Shown piece by piece: positions 14,133 to 27,035 of a DNA stretch of 64,000 nucleotides. A model generated the notes under the pieces. That model had not been told where the DNA came from, did not search any database, and worked only from the letters and a program-made list of their open reading frames with translations. Source of the DNA: Paramarasmius palmivorus (taxonomy: Eukaryota > Basidiomycota > Agaricomycetes > Agaricales > Marasmiaceae); contig JAYKXP010000076.1 in the NCBI GenBank assembly GCA_037176845.1, positions 212,543-276,542 of the forward strand, in the 5' to 3' direction. A program made the translations under genes and the position numbers. Position 1 is the stretch's first letter. Each line of letters starts with the position of its first letter.

Positions 14133-17100
14133 AATTTGTGTCTAGTTTTTCTTTCCAAGTTGTCGACTACTATGCGTCGACAATGAACTCGGAAAAAGGG
14201 TGAATTTTTCGATAAAAAAGAGCTGCGAAGCGATCTAACGCTTGGAGGTCGTCGATGGAGAGAGCAAAAAAGCAAAAGCGCTCGACGTGCTGGCCGATGA
14301 TTCGGGCGTCGGAACCGGCGACCAGAATTCAAACTCAGCATCAGATAATTACAATTCTGGTAGTCCGTTCCCACACTTGCCACAATCACTACTCCCATCA
14401 CCTTGTCTCAAAACAGCAGATGTGCATCACTTAGTCCTGCTAACTCGTGAATCCTTTGGCTTACACAACTCTAAAACTCTCAATGTACCTTGCTTCCGGC
14501 TCCCGACCTTTCTTCGCTTCTACAAACTTGGTTGACACGAACACAGCCTTGTAACTCAATACTAGCACTGCACGGTAGTTTGCTAATGCTCAAGAATTGG
14601 CCATAACCTGTGCCTCTGTCGCAGCGCCGGAAGGTCTAGAGCTCAAGTTTCTCGGTTAGTTGGTTCAACTCGTCAAAAATAGTCACCGACAAGCACTGAC
14701 AGGTAGTATTGACGCGCCTTGCTGCTCTGGGGAACCAAGCACTTTTGCTGTTTCCGTTAGAGCCGAACTCTACGGCGTATTCTAATTTACCCGAATACCT
14801 TCTTGCTTCCAAGGCACGTACTTCGGATCTACTCGGCCAACAATCTCCTGTGTTTTTTGCCCTTGCGAAGTGCCGCTCTAGTTGATTCTCCTGGGGACCT
14901 AGGCCCTATCTTTCTACCTGCTCATTGACTCGCACAACCTCTCAATCACGATCTTTTTCCTTAGTTTCTTGTCGTGACTCACCGTCTCCTGAGCCCCGAC
15001 ATGACTTACTGAGTTTCTCCGGGAAGGCACAGCTACGACGAGTCGGAAAATCGTACGACCAACGAAAGAATCTCCGGCGATACCTGCCGATGCCATGCTT
15101 CAAGCCGGTGGCGGCTGCGGGAAAGACATGAAAAATGCACCGACATTGGTCGGAATTGGGCATTGACCAACTGCTGTAGTCGGCACAACTAGTGTGCAAA
15201 CGGGTATTGCTCACATCATGGCATACAGCTGATTCATTTCTTGTCTTCGAGGCTAGTACTACCGAGGTCAAACGGCATTCTTCGACACCATGCGAGCAAA
15301 CTCGTTCAATGCGGAATGGAAGTACGTCAGTCATAATTCCAAAGGTCTAAGCTCTCCAAGGGCCGTATCCGAGTCGCTTCGCTGCTGTTTTGAAATTGCG
15401 TCGAAATTGCTCAAGACAGGACATTCTTCCGAGCATGAAGGAGATGCAGAAACCCAGTCAACCCCTCTGTTTCTCCTTTGGATTACTGGTGCTCCCTACA
15501 TGCAGACAGTTATACCATTCCATTACCGTCATACCCCTAGCGCAATGAATGACACTTATCACCGAAGTCACCGTCCTCGTTGTATCCTCGCCCTTGGATA
15601 GCCGTAACCGCAACTTTGACTCGAGGCCCGCATATCACTTACATCGTCTACAGATTGTATCGACTCGACACCGCTTGAGCACAATATACCAACAATCAAC
15701 AGCAAGTTTCACCTTCGCGCCGTTCGTCAAACTGTGCTGAGGAGCAGTCTGGTTGTCATCCCGTACTGGCCGAGCACGGGTTGCGAGTAACGAGTCAGCA
15801 CGGGATCGACTCGTCTCTCGACAATGTTCATGATTTTGTGTATAGGAGACAACGGGCTATAGAGTGGGTAGATACGGCATTATGCAATAGAGAGGAGCAT
15901 ACCATCAATTCGCTATGATACGCATCGCAACATGGGGTCCCATGTTTCCTCGTCTGGCTGTGTTACTGATGCGCCTCGGTCCTCGGTGAGCGTCTCTCTC
16001 GCGACACCATCACTATGCTGATACGCTTCAGGCAGATTGTCTCGGTCGTTTCGTCGACTAGAGATGCTAGTTGATATGTCTATTGTTTATGATTGCACTG
16101 TTCCAGAAAAGACGCTGACGCTCTTAGCGGTGTTGCCCAAAAATCTTTAACCTGTCGTTCGGATCGGATTGGTTACATGGACAGGTCAGAAGCACGTTTC
16201 TAAACTTGTCGGAGTTGCCTTTAATAATCAAAAACATCTCACTTGTACGTTCAGGGAAACAAGGACCTTTAATCCCGCTGTTAATGCGGAACGGTGACCC
16301 ATGCCCACTGCATCCGTGGCTTCAATTGGGTGCTTCGGGTCATCTCATAGGCATTATTTCGAACCTTGGAGATGGCGTATCAAGGCAGGGACAATGACCT
16401 AGATTCATACCTCCGATTGCACGATTGAAGCATTGGTAACTCTACCTTGTAAGTAGCTAAGTTCTGATTATCTCTGTTGTAGACCCTATGCTGAAACGCT
16501 TCGTATACTTCTGTATGTGAACGTTCTGTTGGATTTACTGTCGATTCCGGCGACAAACCTGTGGCTCTCAGACGGGCGCTGCAGGCCGTAATCGTCGGGG
16601 ATGGCCCCAGGACTCCGCAAGGTCTGCTAGGGACTGCTCATCCGACACCTGGAAAATCTATCGCTCTTCCATGAGCGCCCGGTCTCAGATGCATTCAAAA
16701 ATGGGATAATAGTAATGAAAATAAGGGTTCCCTAAGTCGACAACCTGTACCTCGCCTTGTGATCACCTCTTGCTACTTCGGTGCATTTGTACTCTTCTAT
16801 CAAACAGAGCGGCTGATTTTTGGACAAGGGAACGAGAGTTTTCATATGATTCGGGAGGTGAGATCTCAGTTCAGCAGCATTCAGCCACACCACGCTCATT
16901 TCCTTAAACATATGACTGCGGGTCCTGCCAACTGAAAAATCACGGATCTATCATGTGGGAAGGGAGAAGGTAGAATTGGTACACGCGAGATTGAGTGGGC
17001 TGATTATCGTTAACGATTTATTTTTGTTTGCTAACGGGTCTACTCACACTGCGAAACGAGGTGAACCACAAGCCTTGGCGTGCAGCTTCTATGATCTTTG

Positions 17101-19421
17101 TTCGCTAAACATGGACATCCACACTGCTTTGATTATTCGAAAACTAAGCCGTTGGCTTCACCTTCTGGAGACCAGAAAGTGCCAGATTCACGATACATAG
17201 AAATATAGACAGCGCAGTTGAGGACCTTGTTCTTGGATTGTGGATTCGTTCGGAATGCATGTTTCATGTCCTGAATCTGATCCAGCTTTCCAGACGTTGA
17301 AAGAAATCACTCCACTTCCAGTTTAGAACCACTGCGCCCGTCGACTAGGAGGTTCGAGGCACCTTGCCACCTAACCCGAACTCGAAATCCGGGATTCTAT
17401 GCGAAAATGGCTCGTTCGTTTGTTGGCTGTTGTATTCAAACTCACAGCTCTAACCCCTAGAATACGCGCTGTTGCCTCCACTCTGCTGGGCTTGAAAAAG
17501 CCACAGTTTATGCCTATGGTTAGCTTGATTCGTCTATTTGTTTTCTATGTCATTCCATTCATAGCTTTTGACTGACACGGACTTCTTTTCCCACATGCAG
17601 CGCCATCGTACACTGGCAGGTGAGATAATTCTTGCCTTTTGCTCTGCCTTCAGTTCATTCTGCCAGTCAATTCCAAGCCAACGATAGACCTGAGCTTGCT
17701 GATACTAGAACACTTCGCCACGACCAAGGGGTAATGGGGATGGAAAGGGTAGGTGCCAGCAGGGGCTTTTGATCAGCGACGTCCACGGAACTGTGATGCC
17801 TCATTTCATTCACCAATCCCTTCCGCGTGATCGCTGTCCCGCTGCCAGCGTTCAAATGCCCTGCGCACCGTACTCCACAACAGAAGATCCGCTTATGGCA
17901 CAGGCTGCATTGGAGGAACCGTGGAGAACAACCCCTTATTCTCTTTATGTGCTGTGCGCCACACTGATAATCAACTAATGGCGGTATCTGATGGTTCCGA
18001 ATGCCGGATTGTGGGGTAGGTGATTGGAAAGGTCGTATGTGAATAGGTACGTGAGATCTGGCCGTTTCCCGTGATTGTGATTTTATCTGTGATCAATGTA
18101 AGGTGAGGCCGCGCTGGAGCTTCCTCGTTCAATCAGAAGTCGATGATCGATGAATGAAATAAATTCTTGGACACTCTACAACAGTTTATGGGGGTGTACA
18201 ACACCGTGGTGGGTACCTTGGGCGTGAGGCTGAATATATTACATGTATCACTGTGAAATTCTGTCCATCCTGTCAAAAAGAATAGCAGCTCTCAGGGAGA
18301 CATCATGCATCATGATCTGTTTCCGTAATGCGCCTCTAACGTTCAACGAGGCTCGGTCATTTCTGATTCGTGCATTCTGTTTGATGAAGGTTCTGTACAA
18401 ACATCTCGGGAAGGCCTCACGATTTCGAGTAGGGCTGTAGTCTATCGGATTCGGTTTGACTCTTCACAGGTTGAGCCGGGGAAGACGGAGACATCCCAAA
18501 GAATTAGCTGTTTATTGAAGTCCAGAAATTGACCACACCCTTGAACCGGCGCTGATAATGTTTATCTCCGTTTCAGAGCATCTCCGAGTCCTAGGGTTTG
18601 TTTGATTAAGTGACTTCTATATATGGATTCGCCTATGCCGCATAAAGGACATTTTTGTAAGATAGGCTGTACAGAACACTGAGACCATAAGTTCATGCCT
18701 ATACTTGTTTCTCTGACGCAACGCAAACCAATAAATATGGGCCTGTTCGGTAAACATTAACTGTTCAAATCAAGATGCACTTACAAGGATCACAGGTCCG
18801 ACAAACTCTTTGAGTCTATAGGTAGTTGACTCGATGCATGACATAAACCCGAATCATTATAGCCTCAAATGCTAGATGGAATGTACCATTGGTTGCTTAT
18901 AAGTGCAAGGACCGATGGATCCGACGAACGCGTAATTGATCTTGAGTTGGGGGCCTGTAGGTGGTTGGGTATTCCTTGTTCCGAGGGAAATGAGGATGAA
19001 CCGGCGCTCGATGAAAATAGAACGACAGTAAAGAATACTGATACCTTTCAGGCACTGCCCAAGGTGTTTTCAAAGTTGCCGAGCATCTAGAGTTTGATCC
19101 CCTGGGGGCAGTTGGTGTGAGTTCAAGTTGTATATACCTCGAAGATCAGGGACTCGGAACACACCTCCGAACGGCGAGGACGGTTATGAATCCTAGGCTT
19201 CAAATTCTGAAACATGACATTGGGCATGAAACTAAAAAGTTCGATGTCGATGAATAACTTCAGCGGTTCAATATCCAGGCAGCGGGCGAGAGCCGAAGGT
19301 TCATCAACGTTCAGGTTCAAGTCAGTTGTGCCTAATTCGGAATGCGTTTCTTGCGTTGTGACATATCGATCACGCCGTACCTCTCACGCCACAACCGTGT
19401 CCTCCTTTTACTCTGACCACC
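14133..19421. other. Long gene-poor region
   Basis: About 5.3 kb with only short frames (up to 130 residues), no domain recognised, and no convincing exon chain on either strand. The first 300 bases include the eIF4A promoter. It may contain decayed transposon sequence, but no terminal repeats were seen by eye. Confidence 0.45.
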
Positions 19422-19915
19422 ATGGACGATAAATCACCTCCAGTCAATTCTTCGATGCTACCAAAATTCCTCGGGAAAAAAGTGAGACTGACATGTAAAG
19501 TCATTAACGTTTGTATCTTGTCTGCCCTCCAGAACCTTTCTGAAACTGCCACCTGCAGGTAAACGAGCAAGCAAGTCGTGCAACCGTTCAGGCAAGTGAT
19601 GGCGGTGACGTTGTGGTGCAATTCTATGGGGTATGTATTTTTTCATCTGGGACTCAATGATTCGGACTCAAATGAATCATGCTAGGACCTTGAAATCAAA
19701 AATACTTTCATCGAGGTGGTAGGCACGGTTGTTGATGAAACGACCATCAAGCATGAAGCTACAATCAACCTTGGTGATGAGCTGGGTATGTAGATCGCTC
19801 AATTATAACTTGCTTTTTGAAGCGTCTAATGCGACCTTCAGATATGACGACTGTGAACGAGACTATCAAGATTGTTCATGATCCACGATTCGCTGGAGTT
19901 TTCTTCCCATCATAA
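19422..19915 (+). CDS. RPA3: Replication protein A, 14-kDa subunit (RPA3/Ssb3)
   Basis: Smallest subunit of the single-strand DNA-binding heterotrimer used in replication and repair; one OB fold. Four exons are joined by GT-AG introns. The first begins MDDKSPPVNSSMLPKFLGKK and continues VRLTCKVIN. The second is VNEQASRATVQASDGGDVVV then QFYG. The third begins DLEIKNTFIEVVGTVVDE and ends GDELD. The last begins MTTVNETIKIVHDPRFAG and ends VFFPS. The pattern VNSSMLPKFLGKKVRL, TVQASDGGDV and the closing VGTVVDE..I helix is that of fungal Rpa14. Length is about 115 residues. The first donor (gtttgt) is weak, so the exact exon 1 border is less sure. The next gene, VPS29, lies 238 bases downstream in the same direction. 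Confidence 0.85.
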
Positions 19916-20153
19916 ACATCGATTAGACAAACTTGTCTCCAAGTACAATATAACATATTTAGCCGATCTAGATCTTTCTTTCTTTGACTTTTGGCCAACT
20001 TTGAATCGTTGAGACACATCAAAGACATCGTTCAGCGCTCAGCGCTCAGCGTCCAAAAATATTTCCCTTGTTTGTTTCTCACGGTGCAGGTCAACAACCC
20101 TGAGCCCAGCGACGTGCGAGACGCCGAAGACACCTTTATCCGCAGCTGTTGCG

Positions 20154-21006
20154 ATGGTCCTCGTTCTCCTCATAGGCGATCTTCACATACCACACAGAGT
20201 TCACGATCTCCCAGTCAAGTTCAAGAAGCTCCTTGTTCCCGGGAAGATTCAACAAATCCTCTGCACAGGAAACGTCTGCGACAAGGAGACATACGAGTAT
20301 CTGCGTACGATATCACCGGACGTGCATATTGTAAAGGGGGACTATGACGAGGTGCTTATGATCCATCTCTTTTTCTTGTCTGTTCGAAGGAGAATGTGCG
20401 CTGATGTATGGGTAGTCTTACCACTGCAGAGCTCGAATTTCCCATTATCATTGAACGTTGTGCACAACCCGATTAAGATTGGAGTTATACATGGGCACCA
20501 ATGTGTACCTATAGGCGATTTGGATGCCTTGAGTGCGATAGCGAGACAGATGGACGTGGACGTGTTAGTGAGCGGGCATACGCACAAGTACGTGGCATGA
20601 GTCTAAAAGCTCGCAATTTGGACTCACGAGACTGTTTTGACCCAGTGTACAAGCTATTGAGTATGATAACAAGTTTTTCGTAAACCCTGGCTCAGCGACT
20701 GGTGCTTGGACAGGGCTCTTCAACGGGTACCATCTCCTTTCACTTCCCAACGTAATCTGAATCGTTGACGTCGCCACTACAAACAGAGACCCAACACCAT
20801 CGTTTGCATTAATGGACATTCAAGGACCTGTGGTAGTGACGTACGTCTACCAACTCGTAGAAGGCGAAGTTCGGGTAGAGAAGGTGGAATACCGGAAGGA
20901 GGCAGACTCGGTTGGCGGTGCTCCAAGAAGTACGGTTATGCCTCAGACAATACCAAGCCCTACACCTGGGAGCCCACAAGGTGGAGGCGGGGCTGGAGGC
21001 TGGTAA
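20154..21006 (+). CDS. VPS29: Retromer subunit VPS29
   Basis: Metallophosphoesterase-fold scaffold of the retromer coat, which recycles cargo from endosome to Golgi. Four exons: [20 protein letters not shown] through VKGDYDE; then [34 protein letters not shown] and DVLVSGHTH; then [20 protein letters not shown] then WTGLFNG; then [20 protein letters not shown] onward. [24 protein letters not shown] and NPGSATGA are the family landmarks. The C-terminus is longer than in yeast-like forms by a Pro/Gly-rich tail ([17 protein letters not shown]). All introns have GT-AG ends and keep frame. It is convergent with the METTL16-type gene, 592 bases away. Confidence 0.93.
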
Positions 21007-21598
21007 TGTACAAGTGAGTATGCTAGATTTGCACCGTAGAATGCGACTCATCCGTCGGCAGATACCTACGTGTATCATATTTTCCACTGTTAACGGAATC
21101 TGGATTCATACTAAGCCAGCACTGATTCCATTCATAACACCTTTTTCAACCCTTTTGCTGAAACGCCACATACCATTTAAGCAAGGCGTGTTGGAGCCAT
21201 CCCAGTACGGGCAACAGGTTGGCTCACCGATCCAATGGCCTGTGCCTGCCCACTCAGGCTACTCATAACCCGCTTAGATGAATGAGTAATGGATGGTACA
21301 TTATGTATTGCCGCACTCAGGGAACAGGATTTCTTACCAACGCATGTGTGCTACGAGCACCTCACGCAAGACTGGCCGCTGAACACGAGCTTACACTACT
21401 TGGATGTCACTGGGTTTTTGCAAGGGATAGCACTCCCGGAAAGGTGAGAACCCCCTCAGGTCTTCTGTATCCTAATCCCTGACATATACTATGATTTCTA
21501 GGCATCGGTTCCCGGCCTGCTGGTACGCAAGGAAGGAATTACCAGACAGATGCTATCTCCATTACACCATCTGCTGTATTGCTCGGACTGGGTTGCAA
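21007..21598. other. Convergent 3' intergenic region
   Basis: Space between the stop codons of VPS29 and the METTL16-type gene. It must hold both 3' UTRs. The small open frames inside it show no domain. Confidence 0.5.
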
Positions 21599-23352
21599 TT
21601 ACTTCGCATTCGAAACGAGTAACTTCCGACTGACGTGACTACAAAAACTCTCAAAGAGCGACCTATCCCGCCCTTTGACCCATTGAAACACCGCATGTCC
21701 TTCCAGAATTGCAATAGTGCAGACCATTGCAACCGCAGTACTAGCTATTGGGGGCTGCTTCCGCCGCCTAGCAGCCCTAGACCACCCATCTCCATTCGCT
21801 TGAACGAGAAGATAATTAGGTTTTCTCGTGGTGGTGACGCCACCTGTTTGAGCCATTCGGGATGAGATAGCGTCAAGGTCCACATTACTGCATGCGGGTA
21901 TAGGCTGTCGAATGGTGTTGTGAGGCGGGATGTATTGCTGTATGGTTGGATTAGGGCTGGATAGACGTGATATGGCCTGTTGGACATATGCTGTTCAGCG
22001 GGTATCGGGCATGATAGACATGAAAACCTTACATCAGGAAGCCTGTATTCGGTAAACGACCATCCGATTGCCCACCGACGAGTTTGTCCCTGGACGAACT
22101 CAGTTATGGCATAGTTGTCTATCTTGAAGTATGTTAGGGCGACCCTGTAATCAGTACTAGAGCGGAACGAACCGTATATTCTTTCAATGCTTCTACCACC
22201 TCTCCTACCGAAGAGAGTTTTCCCAGCATGGAGGTGTACCACATGCATCTTGCGCTGGCTTCTTTGCTCTCGTGAATCATTTTACGAACGAAAGCAGATT
22301 CTCCGCCAACGGTGATCATTTCGACTGGTGCGCCTGTGCAGATCTATCCGGTATCAGAACCGCCAAGAATAAGAACAGGGGTAGTAAGACTAACAGCATT
22401 TGGTTCGAACTCTTTGACTTCAGCGGATTGGGCTACTTCTTCAGCGCTGCCATAGAACGGTGGATTGCACATGGTGAAAGTAAAGGTTCTGGGCTTGCAT
22501 CAGCAAGACTCGTAGGAGGAAGTAGGCTACTGACGAAGAGGGTTCTGAGATGAGGGGTAAAAGGGTAGGACCGTTCGGACTGGCTTTAGCGACGCGTATT
22601 CTGTCACAGAGAGCGTTGATCTTGATGTTGTCTTCTGCGGACCGGAAAGACGTTTCATCAACCTCTGAAATGAGAGTTTGAGAATGTAAAGACGATACAG
22701 CGGTAAATGGAAAGCGCACCTGTCGCTACGAACTTCCATGAAGGCTCCAGTCGGCATCCAAGAAGAGGGTATATCGCAGAAGATCCTGTACCTCTAACCA
22801 GCGCGTGAGATATAATTTCAACAATGACGATGGGAGAAGACGAACATATCGACACCGACGATTCCTTGTACGCTTCTCTCGACGACTGGACAAGCCCGTA
22901 CGATATCTTGAATCCACAGCAGGTAATTCAGTCTATAATTCCTGTTTCAGATACTGAATCGACCAAGCGCTCAGTCTATTATCACCTATTTGGGACCTGG
23001 ATTACAGGGCTGTAAGGATTGGGCTATGTCGGGCAGTACCAGGGACGAACTGGAGGACAGAGTCGATCTTTAGGTATCCGTATCTTGAGGTGAAAATCAC
23101 GGTGTAATAGGGCTTCGGTGACACATCTAGGTAGCTTTTCAGCGAGAGAAGGGAGGTGCACGCAAAGTGGGCTTACCTCTGGGCTTCCTCGTCTTTGAAA
23201 TTAATCGTTTTTGAATCTGCTTTCAGACTTGTATTGTGTTCAGACGCATGAGCTGGTACAGAAGTGATCCCGTACTATTGCTGCAGTTGTGGGTATGCCT
23301 CTGCTAGTTGACTGAAATCAGGCGGTTGGAGATAGATATTGCGAGGATGCAT
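21599..23352 (-). CDS. METTL16-type RNA N6-adenosine methyltransferase
   Basis: S-adenosylmethionine-dependent methyltransferase expected to modify U6 snRNA and hairpin mRNAs. A hand model of about eleven exons reads continuously. MHPRNIYLQPPDFSQLAEAY (start 23352) is followed by FKDEEAQR, VTEALLHRDFHLKIRIPKDR, LNYLLWIQDIV, the SAM motif VDIGTGSSAIYPLLG, ATEVDETSFRSAEDN, the catalytic MCNPPFYGS (NPPF, near 22,460), ICTGAPVEMITVGGESAFVR, WYTSMLGKLSSV, IDNYAITEFVQGQTRRWAIG and a C-terminal exon containing DGWSRAARRRKQ and WVKGRDRSLFESF. All junctions are GT-AG and phase-compatible. Length is about 460 residues. The same family gave rise to PsiM of the psilocybin pathway, but the N-terminal and C-terminal parts here match the housekeeping RNA enzyme. 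Confidence 0.88.
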
Positions 23353-23525
23353 GCAGCTGCGGTCATTCAGTCGAGAATGATGATGATGATGATGGTCGAT
23401 GTCAGAGGAACATAGCTTCCCACGGTGGATTGCATCGTTGTTCACTGTTCTACAACTGTATTGTATGTACAAGGTGTCATGTCATAATCTGGTACATTTT
23501 ACCTGTTTACAGATATGTACGACTG

Positions 23526-25424
23526 TCAAAATTTCCCCCACAACTTGTGAATCATCAAGTGTCTCGTAATAAGCATCAGCATAACAGCCAGAATGACCAT
23601 GGAACCTGTCGTTACATTTCAGCGTTCATGCGCAGTCCATGCGAAGCTAAAACAGGACTCACCGGCATAATATCCGACCGCTTCAAACCCTCCTGTAGCA
23701 TGATTGATTGCTCCAGAAATAGGTGGACCCACTAAGGCCCCGATGGCACCTATGCTCAATACCATGCCACTCCGCCTCCCAATGTCGTGCATCTCTCCCA
23801 TTGCAAAAAGAGGCATCATGAACGAGGAGACATAGGATCCAGTCATGAACCTTGCGTTTCGTGTCAACTTGTGGAATATACAATGTAAAACCAAAACATA
23901 CCCATAGATAACCGAAATGACGACAAACGAGGCTTGAGTACGTGCAAAGGGCCACGCAAAGGTGAGTATACCCGCTATGAGTGTTGTCGGGGCCATGAAG
24001 TTGATCGGACCAATCCTATCCGCGAGGAAGCCTGCAGTGATCCTCCCTAATCCCGATGAAGCATTCGCTATGGCTACCAGGTAGAACGAAAAATCTTCAG
24101 ATATTCCAGCCTTGACAGCGCTGATATCGATGTAGGTTAAAGCTGTCGCGATATTCATCACCCAGTTTGAAAGCGCGGCCAAGAACAGAGACATACCGGT
24201 ATACAACCCCAGAAAGTTCACGAATGCAGCGAGTGCCCATATGGTGAACGGCGGAAATTTGAACGCAGCGAGGTTGAGCATACCACCATTTGCGTGTTTG
24301 GGTGGCAGACGCCTTGCAAGCGTCAGATTTGGGATGGCCAAGCAGAAGAGGAGAATAAAGCCGAGAATGCGCATCGCCCAAGGGAAGCTAGGGAGACGAG
24401 TAAGTATTAGGACCTCCAGGTAGACCAGCAACTCACCCAACTTCGGCAATAAGCCTTCGTGTTGCTATCGGGAACACTGTTCCTCCAACGGAAGACCCCG
24501 TAGCGACTAGCCCCATAGCAAGACCTCTCCTCTTCCTAAACCATTGTCCAATTAGCGCCAGCATAGGTGCAAAGGCACATCCGCAAGCGGCCTACAACGT
24601 GCAATGAGAAACATGTCGGGGGCCGAGGCGGACAAGAGTGGTACTGTACCCCCTGCAAAACCCCTTGACAGAGTATGAGTTGCCAGTATGTTGTGCATTG
24701 TGCTGTGATGAATGAGGCTACAACCACAAGGACACTAAAGCAGAAGAATGGGAACCTAAAGGTTCCAAGGTCGAACAGTCGGCCAATCGGAAGAGCCGGG
24801 AAGAAGACCAAGGAATACTGAGAAACCGATGATAAGCTGCATGCTCACGGAGGGCCACAAAGGAAAGCCTACCTGAACGGAGCCGATCCAAGCACTACGA
24901 TGGAAGAGTCACTAGCTGTGATAAGGTGCTGGGGAATGGGCTTACATGGTTGATGGCGAGTAATCCTTGAGTAGCACTTCCTCATAGTATGATTGAAACG
25001 CCTGCGCAGAGCAACGGGAATCCATCAGACATCGTTAAGCGGCAGAAATATGATCCACCTACGCCCCATGCGTTCACAAATCCAAATCTGCAATGCGTAT
25101 GTCAGCTATCCACTATGAACCCCGATCATAAATCACGAACGTGGCTATCCCAGTAAAAAAAGCCTGTTTAAACTCAGTTCAGGGAACCGAAGAAAACCGT
25201 TGACTATAACTCACGCCAACAACGATTAGCCACGCCCTTAATCCACCGTCTGGAAAGTCGATAGCAGCAGCTGGGGTAGGAGCAGTTTCTTCAACCTCTA
25301 GTGTTAACGCGTCAACTTGTGCCCACTCTTTAATCTCTTTCGTGTTGATAGACTCTTCTCTCCCCGAGACGCTCCCTATCTCCACGGAATCCTCTCTCTG
25401 CATGGTGCAGTCTAGCGAAGGCAT
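23526..25424 (-). CDS. MFS transporter, monocarboxylate (MCT) type, copy 1
   Basis: Twelve-helix major facilitator of the fungal monocarboxylate-porter-like group in the plasma membrane. The start is ATG 25424 (MPSLDCTMQREDSVEIG); the in-frame TTG at 25451 is not used. After a ~65-residue hydrophilic leader comes the signature IDFPDGGLRAWLIVVG. Later exons give FQSYYEEVLLKDYSPS, LVFFPALPIGRLFDLG, APMLALIGQWFRKRRGLAMG, SSVGGTVFPIATRRLI and IANASSGLGRITAGFLADRI. The last exon, after an intron in YYAG, reads SMVILAVMLMLITRHLMIHK then LWGKF. No frame break was found. A clear paralogue lies at 34071-35802 on the same strand. The substrate (a carboxylate?) cannot be deduced. Confidence 0.85.
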
Positions 25425-25564
25425 CTTGATTTGGGAGCGATCAGCAAACAATTAGATATACAGGATACATAGAACACCTCACCTGGGCGGGAAAGGGCAG
25501 AAAGGGAGGCAAGGCAAGCACACCATATCCCGGTTTTAAAAGCCCGAGCTAGTCAGACTCATAC

Positions 25565-27035
25565 AGGATCACAATCACTCGATTGCATTTCCTGTCGTCA
25601 AGCACCGAATGACAGAGACGCATGTTGGCATTCTTCTGTTCTGAAACGTCCTTCTATAGAACGTGAGTTTTACATTGCAATGGTATACTGTGTGAAAAGA
25701 AAAGACCCACCTGAACTTCTTCCGTCGGAGTGTGATGGCAATGCTAGGAGCAGTTTGTACGTAGTGCGCCATTTATAGACGAAGCATAACACCATACACG
25801 TCGGACTCGTACGTCGATGACTAGTCCGAAGCGCAGAGGTGTAGCTAGAAAACTTTTCACTTGAGGTTTGGAAAAGAAAGAGAGAACGAGTCTATTTACC
25901 TGCGTATAACGGCCTTGTTGAGCCTCCCGAGATTTGATGTCATCATTGGCTAACTGAATTGAGGAAGCGTGTTGCATCTGCGGATGTTGATTTACGTTCG
26001 GTCAGCTTACATGTAGCACCCATATGCTTGAGGAAACGTACTTCTTGCGAGATCAGTGATTGATGTTGAGAAGCCGATTTGAGCCCCCCATACCTGCATT
26101 TTCACTGGGTTCCGGTTGCTGAGCAGCAAAAAAAGAGTGAATACGAATAGATATGATGTGTACGAGTCATTGCGGGTTGAAAAGCTCTGACGAATAGCAG
26201 ATCGCCGCCTATAGGATAAATGACTTTGGCCCCTGGTATGAAAAGAAGGCTAGGTAAGTATTCCGAGGATCATGAGCGGCGGTGAAGTGAGGTTCTATCG
26301 GAAAGGATGATCGAGTCTGGAAATCAATCAAAAACCTACTTCCAGCGTAAACTAGTGGGGACGATCAGAATGAAGAGGTTGTTGAAGTAGCATTGCATAT
26401 ACTCACGACATTCAATGAATTCCACTAGGTTCGATTTGTCGGGCTCAGCCGTTTGGTCCATGCAATAATATTGCGCACGAAGAACGATGCCGCAAGGATG
26501 ACTCGATAGACTAACGTCGCGGAGATATCGGCAACTCTCAAACTGTCCCTAAAATATGATTAGCAGGTTCAGATCCATTCAAGGAATCACCATACGCACG
26601 ACGCTGGCATTCAGAGTCATCTCCTTTAACACAAGCTCTCATTTTCGCATATCTTCACTTCTTTAACCCTCGTACCGCTTGTTGGTTCGGAATCCCAGCT
26701 CTGAGCTTATGTACCGAGCAATGATAGCACGGATGGCGTAGAATAGAGGCGTTGAAGATAACGATTCTCTGTTAGCTTGCTGAGATTGTTCCAAAGTCGC
26801 AGTTCTATAAGAATTGAGCACGACGGCATACAAAAATGACCGGAGGACTCACTACTGCACCAAGAAAAAAAGATCCTCCACTGCCTTTCTCGCCGGTCTT
26901 TTGTGTGAGATCAGAAAATAAGGTATCTGATGTTTGAGAGCTCTTCCGTGACGGCTCTGAAGTGGTGGAGCTCGAAAGCGAAAACCGCTGCTGAGCTGAG
27001 CGCTGATCGAGATCTCTCACGCGCTTCTTTCCCAC
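25565..27035 (-). CDS. Possible multi-exon hypothetical gene
   Basis: Several minus-strand segments have coding-like composition and splice-like borders. One is VGKKRVRDLDQRSAQQR followed by a Ser-rich stretch to FFLGAV (27035-26850, preceded by tag|gtg, perhaps an acceptor). Another begins CRYLRDVSLSSHPCGIVL and ends VEFIEC (about 26550-26410, bordered by tttag and gtgagt). A third is MQHASSIQLANDDIKSREAQ then QGRYTQ (25977-25900, followed by gtaaat). I do not recognise a family and could not join them into one verified frame, so limits and product are uncertain. It lies upstream of the MFS gene on the same strand. Confidence 0.25.

Noticed and set aside
23377..23397. Run of GAT/ATG trinucleotides giving six His on the minus strand
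   Set aside because: It lies upstream of the MHPRN start expected for METTL16 proteins, so it is a 5' UTR microsatellite rather than coding sequence.
25425..25451. Longer start for the first MFS transporter
   Set aside because: The upstream in-frame codon is TTG, not ATG.
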